A DNA stretch of 64,000 nucleotides from contig CALZFC010000029.1 of the NCBI GenBank assembly GCA_945643635.1, forward strand, positions 4,069,501 through 4,133,500, in the 5' to 3' direction. Both the position numbers and the translations under genes were made by a program. Every line of letters starts with the position of its first letter. Position 1 is the first letter of the stretch. The notes under the pieces were generated by a model, which had not been told where the DNA came from, searched no databases, and worked only from the letters and a program-made list of their open reading frames with translations. The stretch comes from Allodiplogaster sudhausi (taxonomy: Eukaryota > Nematoda > Chromadorea > Rhabditida > Diplogasteridae). Shown here in pieces: positions 11,598 through 21,800 of this stretch.

Positions 11598-12561
11598 GGA
11601 TGACTATCCCTTGAAAATTGAGAAACGTCGAAGTGGCTAACGATAAAGACGAGTGGCTTGCGGCCGGCACTCCAACGACCGGTGTCAAGCCATGGAACCG
11701 TCTGAAGCACTCTATGGCCATCTTCCGAAGTGTCGCGCGTCATCCCGCCTTCACGCGACACATGGCGCTCGTTCTCTTCCTAAACAAGGTGTACATTTAT
11801 TAAATTAAGTAATTAAGTAAATTTATTAAGGTCCATCTATTTGATCTCTTTTTTTGTTTACTTACCTGCGAATTTATTCATTTTAATTAATTTTTTATTT
11901 AGAAATTTCATAATTTACTTTTTAACAAGAAACTGAAAAGAAAATTCATTTGAATATTTTAGAAGTTATTTTTTTTTGTTAAGTTTGACCTCTTCCGCGC
12001 CAAGATTGAGCGCGTGCCACTCAAGTCGTGCTTCAGTAAATATAACGGTTTTTAATTTTTTTTTTCTTTCTTCGTTAAAAACAATTTGCTAAAAAAAATA
12101 TCTCTACAAAAACTTCTGATAAAGAAAGAAAGAGAGAGACAGAGAGACAGAGAAAGAGAAAGAGAAAGAGAAAGAGAAAGAGAAAAAAATCAGAGAACTT
12201 TAGGTGGCGCCAACGTCGACGAGGCCGCTGCTTACATTGCCGATCGTTTCAAGTTGCTCGTAGACCGGACGAACGTCGGATGGAAAAGTGAGGGCCAGCT
12301 GTACGTGCACATGACGACAGCAACAGACACGAACAATGTGGATGTGGTGAGAGAGAGAGAGAGAGTGAGTAGAGTGGAAAGATAATAGAGACAGTGGAAA
12401 ATAGAGAGAGTTTAATGAGTTTCAGAGAGAGAAACATTGTGAAAAGGAAGAGAAATAAGAATATAGTAAGTGTCTGATCACGAATGCCCTTTTTTCAGGT
12501 CTTCAAATCATGCGTTGACCTCATGCTACAGCGAAATCTCAAGCATATTGGCACCACATGA
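8090..12561 (+). CDS. G-protein alpha subunit, copy B (complete)
   Basis: Exons: 8090-8116, 8283-8394, 8466-8508, 8612-8750, 10067-10236, 10348-10476, 10878-11000, 11623-11788, 11984-12047, 12204-12346, 12499-12561. They total 1179 bases, 392 residues plus stop, with no internal stop. The start MACCSFGSK has Cys3-Cys4 for palmitoylation and no Gly2, so no myristoylation is expected. Motifs: P-loop GGPESGKST at about residue 47 (consensus GAGESGKST), switch I RARSATIG with the catalytic Arg and Mg-binding Thr kept, [12 protein letters not shown] with the catalytic Gln, NKFD and TTATDT. The protein ends KHIGTT. The exon 4/5 acceptor is TTTCAAG. Function as a GTPase is likely; effector and receptor are unknown. 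Confidence 0.88.
8161..8235. repeat. Perfect 34-base inverted repeat
   Basis: Arms 8161-8194 and 8202-8235 are exact reverse complements with a 7-base spacer ATTAAAC. It lies in the first intron of G-alpha copy B. The matching intron in copy C contains a similar half-arm (CATACTTTTTACG) but not the partner, so the hairpin arose after duplication. Confidence 0.85.
8751..8830. repeat. MITE fragment at a splice donor
   Basis: It starts TACCGTATTTTTTCTC directly after the G of the donor that ends the exon at 8750, and continues with the AATAGTGCCCCC type repeat seen at 4200-4416 and 10488-10560. The donor GTACCG appears to be formed partly by the element. Confidence 0.5.
8831..10066 (+). other. 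Long intron of G-alpha copy B
   Basis: Mostly AT-rich with no exon seen. A stretch near 9225-9300 (AACTGGATGGGATTAGACGA) matches copy C near 21710. About 9785-9840 matches the centre of the long-TIR element at 2150-2215, so a piece of a related element was inserted here. Confidence 0.4.
10257..10330 (+). tRNA. tRNA-like sequence in G-alpha copy B intron
   Basis: 74 bases with 5' TTTGGAT pairing to 3' ATCCGAA over seven positions (one G-T wobble). It has a D-arm core AGCCGAGTGGC and a GTTCGATTCC T-loop core. The anticodon arm and T stem pair poorly, so it is probably a pseudo-tRNA. The same 74-base sequence sits at the same place in copy C. Anticodon not assigned. Confidence 0.45.
10488..10560. 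repeat. MITE fragment (TACTGTATTTTCTC type)
   Basis: Begins TACTGTATTTTCTC and contains TACCCTTGCGAGGGGGCACT, matching the internal sequence of the 4200-4416 element. It lies eleven bases after the exon end at 10476. Confidence 0.5.
10560..10725. repeat. Copy of palindromic MITE (diverged)
   Basis: Contains CTCGCGTGCTATTTGCGCC and ends TTTTTTGGTGATCGCC, the right-end signature of the 7221-7412 element. The left end is degraded and abuts the TACTGT-type fragment. Confidence 0.45.
10733..10799 (+). pseudogene. Decayed tRNA-like sequence
   Basis: CAGTGGTAGAG followed by GTTCGACTC keeps the spacing of the tRNA-like sequence before the same exon in copy A (60-129). The stems no longer pair. Confidence 0.4.
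11336..11505. repeat. Copy of palindromic MITE
   Basis: Shares the GCTATTTTCCGGCAG / GAAATAGCACGCGAGAATG inverted core and the GGTGATTGCCCTCCTCTAAC end with 7221-7412. Sits in the intron after the DVGGQ exon of copy B, the intron where copy C also has one. Confidence 0.55.
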
Positions 12562-13629
12562 TCTACCATCAATCGATTGCTCTACCAAAAATAAGAGATT
12601 CCAAGCGACATACTTACTGTAATTTTGTCGATTTAAACTTAGCGTTTACTGAACATAAGTTTTCAATGCGACCCATGAGCGGGCCGCTATGCGAAAATAA
12701 AGAAGACCAGCTGGATAAAGATGGCCCGAAGAAGACTCCTCGCCTATTTTCATGCATACGACTTAGTGAGAAAGGCAACGACAAATAATTTGGAAGAGGC
12801 GCACCATTTTTGTGACGTTCCTCAACGAAGTAGAACTGTAATCATTTTGGTTAATTTAAAAGAAATTAAATAAGGATTCTTCAAACGAAATTATCTGGAA
12901 CACAGATTTAGAGCCGACGAGTCCAAATGATCTTTTCATTGCGGTTGCATTGCTGCCTAGGACTCACATCAAATAACTATATTTTAAAGAAGAACTAGCA
13001 GATAATTATTTGTTTATCCCTCTCTTCTCCTTTGCATGCCAACTTTGAATATTTGAGAAAGTTAATGAATTCGTAGTTCAGCTTGGGAACACGTGTCATG
13101 CTCTCTTTGAAGTTTCTGTCGTCTTTTTGGTGGTATTGCTTCAGTAGAGTTCCTCTCCTCTTCATCGTGTACAATTTGCGTGTATATAAAGTTTACCGGT
13201 AAAGAGTACAAAACTATATTTTTACATAAAAAAATTGCAGGATACTTCAACTTGAGTCAACGCCAATGTGAGTCGCAGAGGCTCCGCGTTTGCTCGAGCT
13301 ACATACATATTTTTTTCTGCAATTGCAAATACAGGAATTACAACAAAAATGCGCTGATCTCATAGTCGCTTATGACCTTTGTGCCCCTTCGACTCCGTTG
13401 GAAACCTTTAGCAAGCCCACTTGTTCAGTAGGGATATATGAGGTTTCTGACCGAGGTTCAGACCCGAACCTTATGGGAGTACAAACGTTTTATACTGCTG
13501 GTAAAGATTTACCGTAGTCAGTGATATTGTTCACACATGATATAATTGTATACACTTTGTCTCGCATTTGAGATGACGTTCACGAAGGGTTCGTCATAAT
13601 GGAGCGCTCTCTGTTTTCCCATATGGACT
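12562..13629. other. Gap after G-alpha copy B
   Basis: No exon I can support. Short ORFs are present but show no family motif and no paired splice sites. Confidence 0.3.
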
Positions 13630-14400
13630 ACAGTATCCACAGGGAATCAGGGAAGAAAATGCATGCAGCGCCATCCTCTACATGATGCTTGTGAAGTACA
13701 ACGCATGCCTAAGCCTCATCCTGGTGACAGCAGGTTCGCGTCTATGGCCTTCAGCTTCTTATTTATTCTGAGAATAAAATGTGAATTTACAAAATATAGA
13801 AATAGAGATTTAGATGAGACCCGACACTTTCAGCGAAAAGAAAGATTGGATTGAACATAGCAACGTTCTGCGAAGAAAGTTAGAAAGTTAAAATTTTTTG
13901 ATATGTATGTATGTGCAGGCAAAGTTCATTGCTGGACTTGCAACGCCGATCATCTATGAATCCACAGCCATCTCTGTCATCTTCTTCTGCGGTGTCCGCA
14001 TCCATTGCATCATCAAGTGAGAAATGTGCTCCAAGAGAAGCATCGAGTTGCACAAAACTACCTTTCGCATGCCTGCTACAGGTTAGATCGTGGAATGGAT
14101 CCTTTAAACACGATTTATTATCACCGAAAGAAATTAAATGCAGGCTCTAAACGAAGCCTCTGCACAGCAAAAAAAATTCGGGAGCTCGAGAAAACGTTGA
14201 AAGGCACCCATTTCATTCAATGGGCCCCCTTCATTAAACAAATAAATAATTGTAATAATGTTTCTGATAATATTCAGCTAGGCTGCAAATCCACCCTTCT
14301 TCCCATTCACAACGCTAATCACCATCGTCACACCGCGCAGCTTGTGTTCGTCCCCAGCGATGGTTTCACTCTCTTCCTATCTGTTCCACCGATTCTCAAC
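13630..14400 (+). pseudogene. Chemoreceptor remnant
   Basis: Three blocks read like transmembrane pieces of a serpentine receptor: about 13640-13732 (SAILYMMLVKYNACLSLILV), 13917-14095 (YESTAISVIFFCGVRIHCII, then SIELHKTTFR after an in-frame TGA) and about 14355-14415 (FTLFLSVPPILNPIS, like the end of TM7). The order fits TM4, TM5 with loop, and TM7. The TGA follows IIK at about 14019, and the splice at 13732/13917 does not keep frame. It is therefore probably a pseudogene of the receptor class seen at 3051-5239. Confidence 0.45.
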
Positions 14401-14415
14401 CCAATTAGCTCTGTA

Positions 14416-15862
14416 AATGTTATGCTTCTGCTTCACGAATTGAGAGATTTGAGCATAAATTGAGTTTTTAACAAACATCGATGCTTATGTTTGCAAGCGT
14501 ATTTTTTTTCCTGATCACCGTCATTGCGCTTACGAGGGATTACCTCGGAACTGGCCGAATGTCCTCACTGGCTATTTGGGTGCAATTGCTGGCCATTAGA
14601 ATTTACCTTAGGAATTCCTCCATCGTATTCCGTATTCCTTTGCCACTGCTACTTTTATATTCTGAATGTACACATTCCACAGATGATAGAGAAAAGGTAG
14701 GATTAGCATTATCTTAGGGCCGTCAAAGTAATTCGTCATACATCTTTCCAAACAAAATGCATACATACTGTAATGTAGGCGAGCCAACCAAAAACGAGAC
14801 ATGTCATTGTAGTTCATTTTTTTACTTTATCTTGCTCTGAAAACATATATACTTCCCTGATTTGTCATGCATCTATAATCCTCAAATATCTGCCCAACGC
14901 TTAATGCTCCCAATGGTCATGGAAATGGAGGCAAGGTTCTCATTCCTTATTTTTAACTCTCATTCCTTTCATTCTCTGTCGCCCTTTCCTGGTGTACTTG
15001 TTCACTCATCCCCTTCAATTTCAATTTGGATATCACATTGGCCGATTTAAAGATTTAAAAGTTGCATGAAAGCATGTATTTAAAGGGGCGAGTCAAGCAA
15101 GCTATTGGTGTAAAAAGAGAGAAAAATAAAGAAAATAAAGAAAAAACAAAGAAATTTCGCTAATTGTTAAATGTTCGTACAATAGGTTCGGAAAGATGAG
15201 AATGAGTTGCTTGTGACAATTAGGTGTGACCATTCTGGTTCGGCACCGGCTGACGTTTTATTTTTTGAGATTATTTATCCTATATTCAGTTATCCTCTTT
15301 ACGATCTCTCCCTGTTTTCTGGTGTGTACATTCAAGACCCAATCGTCTTAGGAGAGCGTAAACATCCATTCTATTCATCCATCATCAACTGAATAACACT
15401 CAGCCAACGATCGGATATTATCACGCCCAAAGAAAAAGATCTTCAACACAATTCATTCGTTAACTCTTCTATTTCTTCTGCCGCTTGGGCGCGAAACTCT
15501 TTCAAAGTTCATTGGTTAAGAAATATATCTTCTTGCACACAATCTACGTTTTATTCACATATTCTAAATATGTTAGTTTAGTAGGACAATTACTTTTTGA
15601 AATTGAGAATAGACTTCAAAAGCGCCATGTATGTATCTATTACTTCAAGCAATTAAAAAGAAAATTTTTTTTTGACAATACTGCTACGAAGAATGTGCGT
15701 GCATATGTACATATCAGAAGAAATTTTTTCTCTCTGCTATACTCATTATCTCCACGCTCCGTCTTGCCATCTTACTGCAATTTCAGCTTACCGCTCACAG
15801 GGAGTGGTATCCAAACGGTAGAAATCACTCGCGAAAGCAAGAAATCCAACGGGTTTCCTCGA
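14416..15862 (+). other. Upstream region of G-alpha copy C
   Basis: Holds the copy C equivalents of blocks near 6740 (about 14873) and 7507 (about 15322) and the conserved 80 bases before the start codon. No separate exon seen. Confidence 0.4.
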
Positions 15863-18800
15863 ATGACTTGCTGCAGCTTCGGCGCAAGGGTTTTTATATA
15901 AATGAAATCACTGTTTCTATCATACTTTTTACGTATTATTTTAATCGTCAAAATACACTATGTTTAAATGATAAAAAAGAAGATGACATCACTCGTTCCT
16001 CACGCAGAGCGACCGCACGTCGGAGAGCGTCGTCATCAACATTCGCAATGCAACCATAGAAAGTGAGATCGAACGGGAGCGCGCGAGGCGCCAGAAGGAG
16101 ATGAAGATTCTGCTGCTCGGTAATACCGAATTTCTGACTTATGGCACCCAATCGAGCATACAGGACGGCCATAGGCTTTTCTTGGGCCCGGCTCCTGTGA
16201 ATTTGGTCCGGCCAATTTGTGCCTCTGCTCGATACAACTACTGAATAGTCCATATTCTTTGAAGGATCACTCAATACTCAGCCGTAGCCATGAATTTTCC
16301 TGAACGTCTATCAAAATTACACATGCTCTTTAGCTTTTATATCAGAAAAAAACTGCGTGAATTCAAACATGACATGTCACTTTTGCACCTTTTTTGAAGT
16401 AGTTTGATAATACGACTTTGCTATCAGCTTTTCTGTAGTTAGTTACATTTAAGAGAGCCAATCTGAGAGACTCGAGCACGGGCGTGTCGGGAACAAAATT
16501 ATTTTTTGATTTTTTATTTCTTCTAATGGCTGATGTAGCACCCTATAGAGATCCCAAAAAAATTGTTCCAAAAATTTTTTTCTGTTATTTCACCACTGAT
16601 ATGCACCGAAAACCCGAAAAAATTCAAATGATCATAACTTTGTTCGTTGTTGAGATATATTAATTTTGAACTGTTTATTCAATTCCTAATTGAAAGGCGC
16701 ACAAAACTCGTGTGAATCACTTTTTAAAAATATTTCATTAAAGGCCTCATTTTGGCATTTTAATATTTCGAGTGGTGCGTTTGAGGCACAGAAACCCCCC
16801 CCCATGTTAAAAAGGTGAAAGCACCACGTGAAAGAGCGACATTTTAAACCCCTAATTAGATGCCTTTCATTCATAAATCCGTACACCTATTTTTAATACT
16901 CTTTGACATGAAGCGCGCGAGTCGGTCAAAATGGCGCATTTTCGGCCGCCGAGGCACCGTGCAAGCGCATTCATCTATCCATAACTGCGCTCAATGTCAA
17001 TATTACAAAACCGTAAATATATCATCTAAGAGCTCTCACGGGATCTTCAAATTTAACATACATACTTTTATTGAAAAGTTTCAATTTATATGGGAAATTT
17101 CGTTCTGTACAATTAGAAGGCTTAAAAAACTACTTTAAAAACATTTTCGCCTGTCGAAACATACACCATAAGAACGAGGATGAAATTTGCTACAAGATGA
17201 ACCCCTTTCAATGGAATTCCATACATACGATTTTTTGTTATAAGACATAAAAGTAGTGCCAGTAGCGTCGCTGTCATTTTGCCCAAGAATTCATATTTTA
17301 GGTTATTCGAATTTGAATATTCCAATCCTTTTTTTTACAGTTTTTCCATAAGGCCTTGCTATCCGGGACCCGGACAGAACCGCAGCGGTAAGAACCGCAC
17401 TGTCATTAACCGTACTGGCCATAAACCGCAGTGGCCAAAAGCGCAGTGGCCAAAACCGCAGTGACCAAATATCGCAGCGGAAAAGTGGCCAAAACCGCAG
17501 TGGCCAAAACCGCCGCGGCCAAAAGCGCAGTGGCCGAACGCAGCGATCAGCCAGAGAAGCGGACAATCGCATTTTTTTTTTTTAAATTAATTAAAGTGAT
17601 TTTTAATTTGAATTAGTTTTACAAAAGTATTATTTGCATAGGCAATAATGCATTGAAGATTATTTATGAAGGCAGTTGATTTCCAGCAAATACAAAGCAT
17701 CCCAAACCTTATTTAACAGATCGAAAGAACCTTTTTACAGCAAATGAGGATTTCAATCAAATACAAAGCCATACTTGATTTAAGAGATTGAGAAGAACCT
17801 TTTTACAGAGAGCAATAGCGTCATTGTAAAAACAGGGATTTTGGAATATTATTAGTTGAAAAGAATTACAGAACGTCTTCCACACAATTGCAACTGTAAA
17901 CAACTTCTTAAAGAACTGATCCTCTTTTTCTCTTATTCACTTCCGCACATTGACATATACTCCAAGAACCTTCAAGTGGTCTACCTCGCAACGACCCATT
18001 GGACCATTTCTCACTGCCACAAAACGTTGTAGGTGTGCGTTGAAGATTGAACGACTCTGCGGCTGGTACTGAGCCAACGTCAAGTTCTTAGACGATGCGG
18101 CTTGATAGAGTGACTTGAACTCTGCTTGATGATCGAGCAGCCGCGAGGCAACCAACTGTGCTGTCGACTTCGGAGGGATAGACTAAAGAAAATGGTGATG
18201 GGAGTAAGATTTAAAAAAATAGCAAGTATGTACAAATTATTGCCTTTAATTTCGCATTGTATCCTTCCTGACAGGAATTCCCAACTTGTCGCTTGTCCAT
18301 GATTCTCTGGTAAGCATTCCAGCTTTCGATCGGGTACATCGGGTTCGTCCGCTGTCCATTCAGTTCCTTGCCAATGTAAGTCGATTCGAAGTATGCATAG
18401 AAGGCTAAAGGGGATATTGCATTGTTTGCTAAACAAACATGGTGTTATAACATGTTATAGTACCCTTAAGTCTGCGGTGATCGACCAGTGGAACGAGTTG
18501 CATTCCCTCCTCGACAATCTTTTCAAAGTATCTGATGGGTATTTCAAAATTTGTAATGCTCTTCACATTTGATTCTAGCGGCTCTCAATGCAATGATAAA
18601 ATGGCTTTTTATACCTGGACACGTCAAAGGGCTTGACAAACGCCAGTGACATGCTTGACTGCGTTGTGAACTTCAATTGAGCATCGCTGTATAGATGAGA
18701 TATCTTCTTTGTCTGCAGAATTTCATCAATTATTTTAATGAGAAACGATGAGAAAAAGAGGAAAAATATAATTTATAAATATACTTGCCAAAATCTTGGC

Positions 18801-21800
18801 ATAGATTGACTTGAACAGGTGGAAAACGCATCGCTGAATAATAGTGAGTGGGTAGACCATTAGAAGAGCTTGTGATATGCTGCGTTCGAAATCTGCCACA
18901 ATATCATTATGATTATTCGCCTATTTTTAAGATATTATATATACCCATCATCACTGAACAAGGAGAAGGGATGCCTTGTGAATCCAGGAAGGAAAATACT
19001 TCATAGTATGATTCCTGCCCCTTTGATACGAGAAACGCGTAGATGGCGGGCACGAAGACATGCTCTTCCTAGTGAAAATCCCGGTCATGATATTCCGTTT
19101 TGAATTAAGTTTATTTTTCTAGAAAACCTGAGTTCCAACGATAAAGGTCTGGAGAAAATTGGCAGGAGCTGAATAGAATGTCCCGTCACAAGACCAAAGC
19201 GGGTTCTGATGCAATATCTATTTGTACTATTACAACCATTTAATAAATGCTCGAAAGTATTAAGTTCTCACCCTCCTTAGGCGACCAATTCCTTCGTTTG
19301 TATAGAATATTTTCACTGCGCATGGGTCGCTCTTGCCCAACACCATGCAATTGTCGAATTGGAGGAATTTTTCGACTGAATTAGTAGAACTTTTTAAGAA
19401 AAAATGTACCGGTCCGAGTGTTCTAAAGATCAAACGTTGGCAAAGCATATGCACTAAGACAATTGAGACTCATCAATGGTGCAGGGCCACTTTCGCTCTC
19501 CCGCCACCTCTACGACGCGGCGTGTCTCGCGATACAGTCTGTCTTCGTCGAGAAAGGGTCGAAGATGTGAAGGTGCCTGCTGAAGTACTGCAGATACAGC
19601 AGTGGCAGCTGACACGCCAAGCGAACGTTCAAATCGCGCTCGCTTACGCACAAATCTCAGCTGGAAAAAATGAGGATGCACATGGAACAAGGCCGAGAAG
19701 TTTTCAACAGTTTCCAAAAATACACGCAAAAGCATAAAAGTTAATACCTCGTCTTGGTGATCAGGTGGTATGTGACCGTGCTCAGCAGACCTTACGGCTT
19801 TGCCAGCGGCATACTTGGCCCTCCCAGCACATCCGTGGATATTACATCTTAAAATATTTGTCTTTCATAAACAAAAGTCAGCACAGATGAATATACAATT
19901 GCATGCCTCCATTGAACTTCTCCAGTCGACTTAATGACGTGAGACTTGCGATATTCGAACCCGTCAGAGTCATAAAGCAGTCGCTTTCCTTTATTACTAC
20001 GGACTGTTGCGCTGATTTGCCTGACAATGAACGAATATCTAATTTTCACACGTTTCTCATCGACAACTACCGATATAATTTAAAAAAAAACAGGCCTGTT
20101 GGGAGTCATCGGCATTGCGGTAGCCGCAGGATCGAACAACTGGAACGAACAACTACAAAATGTCGTGTTCTTTTCCCGCTGCATCCAAGCTTGGTCTGTG
20201 TTTTAGAATATGGCGTCACGCAAATACGGTCGCACGAATTAATTGTAAGCTCACTGTGTCAAACTTTTGAATCTGTGGTCTATAAATATACATCACAGAA
20301 TCATAAACAGTGAGGACATTGCGCATTCTGCCACTGCCCAGTCGGCCACTGCGGTTTTGGCCACTTTTCCGCTGCGATATTTGGTCACTGCGGTTTTGGC
20401 CACTGCGATTTTGGCCACTGCGGTTTATGGCCAGTGCGGTTAATGACAGTGCGGTTCTTACCGCTGCGGTTCTGTCCGGGTCCCTGCTATCCTACTCTTA
20501 GTCTTCTAATTGTACAAATCGAAATTGCTCATATAAATTGAAACTTTTCAATAAAAGTATGTATGTTACATTTGAAGATCTCCGTGAGAGCTCTTAGATG
20601 ATATATTTACGGTTTTGTAATATTGACATTGAGCGCAGTTATGGATAGATGAATGCGCTTGCACGGTGCCTCGGCGGCCGAAAATGCGCCATTTTGACCG
20701 ACTCGCGCGCTTCATGTCAAAGAATATTAAAAATATGTGTACGGATTTCTTAATGAAAGGCATCTAATTAGGGGTTTAAAATGTCGCTCTTTCACGTGGT
20801 GCTTTCACCTTTTTAACATGGGGGGGGGGTTTCTGTGCCTCAAACGCACCACTCGAAATATTAAAATGCCAAAATGAGGCCTTTAATGAAATATTTTTAA
20901 AAAGTGATTCACACGAGTTTTGTGCGCCTTTCAATTACGAATTGAATAAACAGTTCAAAATTAATATATCTCAACAACGAACAAAGTTATGATCATTTGA
21001 GTTTTTTCGGGTTTTCGGTGCATATCCATGGTGAAATAACAGAAAAAATTTTTTGGAACAATTTTTTTGGGATCTCTATAGGGTGCTACATCATCCATTA
21101 GAAGGAATAAAAAATCAAAAAATAATTTTGTTCCCGACACGCCCGTGCTCGAACCTCTCAGATTGGCTCTCTTAACTTGTATTGTAAAGTTTCTCTGATA
21201 TGAACTATTTCCAAAAAGATTTTCCCGATTGCAAGAAAGACGATTGATGAATTTGCAGGAGGCCCCGAATCCGGGAAGAGCACTGTGTTCAAACAGATGA
21301 AGTAAGCGTAAGATAAATAAGCTTTTTAAAATTTAAATATTACTTTTTCCTTGGTTTTTGTTTACGTTATTTTTAATTTTTTTTTATTTGTTTGAAGCAT
21401 AATCTGGAATATGGTTACTTCAGAATTTTGCACAAGTCCGGATTCAACAAGTACGACTTAGTCAATTTTCGGTTTATTATCTACGCGAATGTTTTGCAAG
21501 CAACGCGGCAGATTATTGCGGGGGCGCGCCGATTAAAAGTACCGATCGACGAGAAAACCGAGGTATTTATATACTATTTGTATGAATATATGTATATATA
21601 ATAAACACAATATGTTTATAAATTCATATATACAAATATATATACGCCTTTTTAAAATTATTCATTCTTAAATCCCTTCATTTTATATTGCCTTTTGCAT
21701 TCTGGATGCATCTGGATGGGATTAGACGATTTCTTTTTCTTCAAACAAAACGAGATCAGACGCTACCCACTTATCATAATATCTAAAAACATCTTTGGCA

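Larger units (their letters stand above)
16449..21175. mobile_element. MULE-type DNA transposon with ~1 kb inverted repeats
   Basis: The ends TTAAGAGAGCCAATCTGAGA (left) and its complement (right) begin inverted repeats spanning about 16449-17557 and 20318-21175. Inside the repeats are short tandem units of AACCGCAGTGGCC type. The left arm has about 230 extra bases (17125-17350) absent from the right arm. The interior encodes a Mutator-like transposase on the minus strand. A clean 9-base target duplication is not visible. It is inserted in intron 2 of G-alpha copy C. Confidence 0.85.

Noticed and set aside
11494..11761. Minus ORFs across the CT tract
   Set aside because: Antisense of the G-alpha copy B exon at 11623-11788 plus microsatellite.
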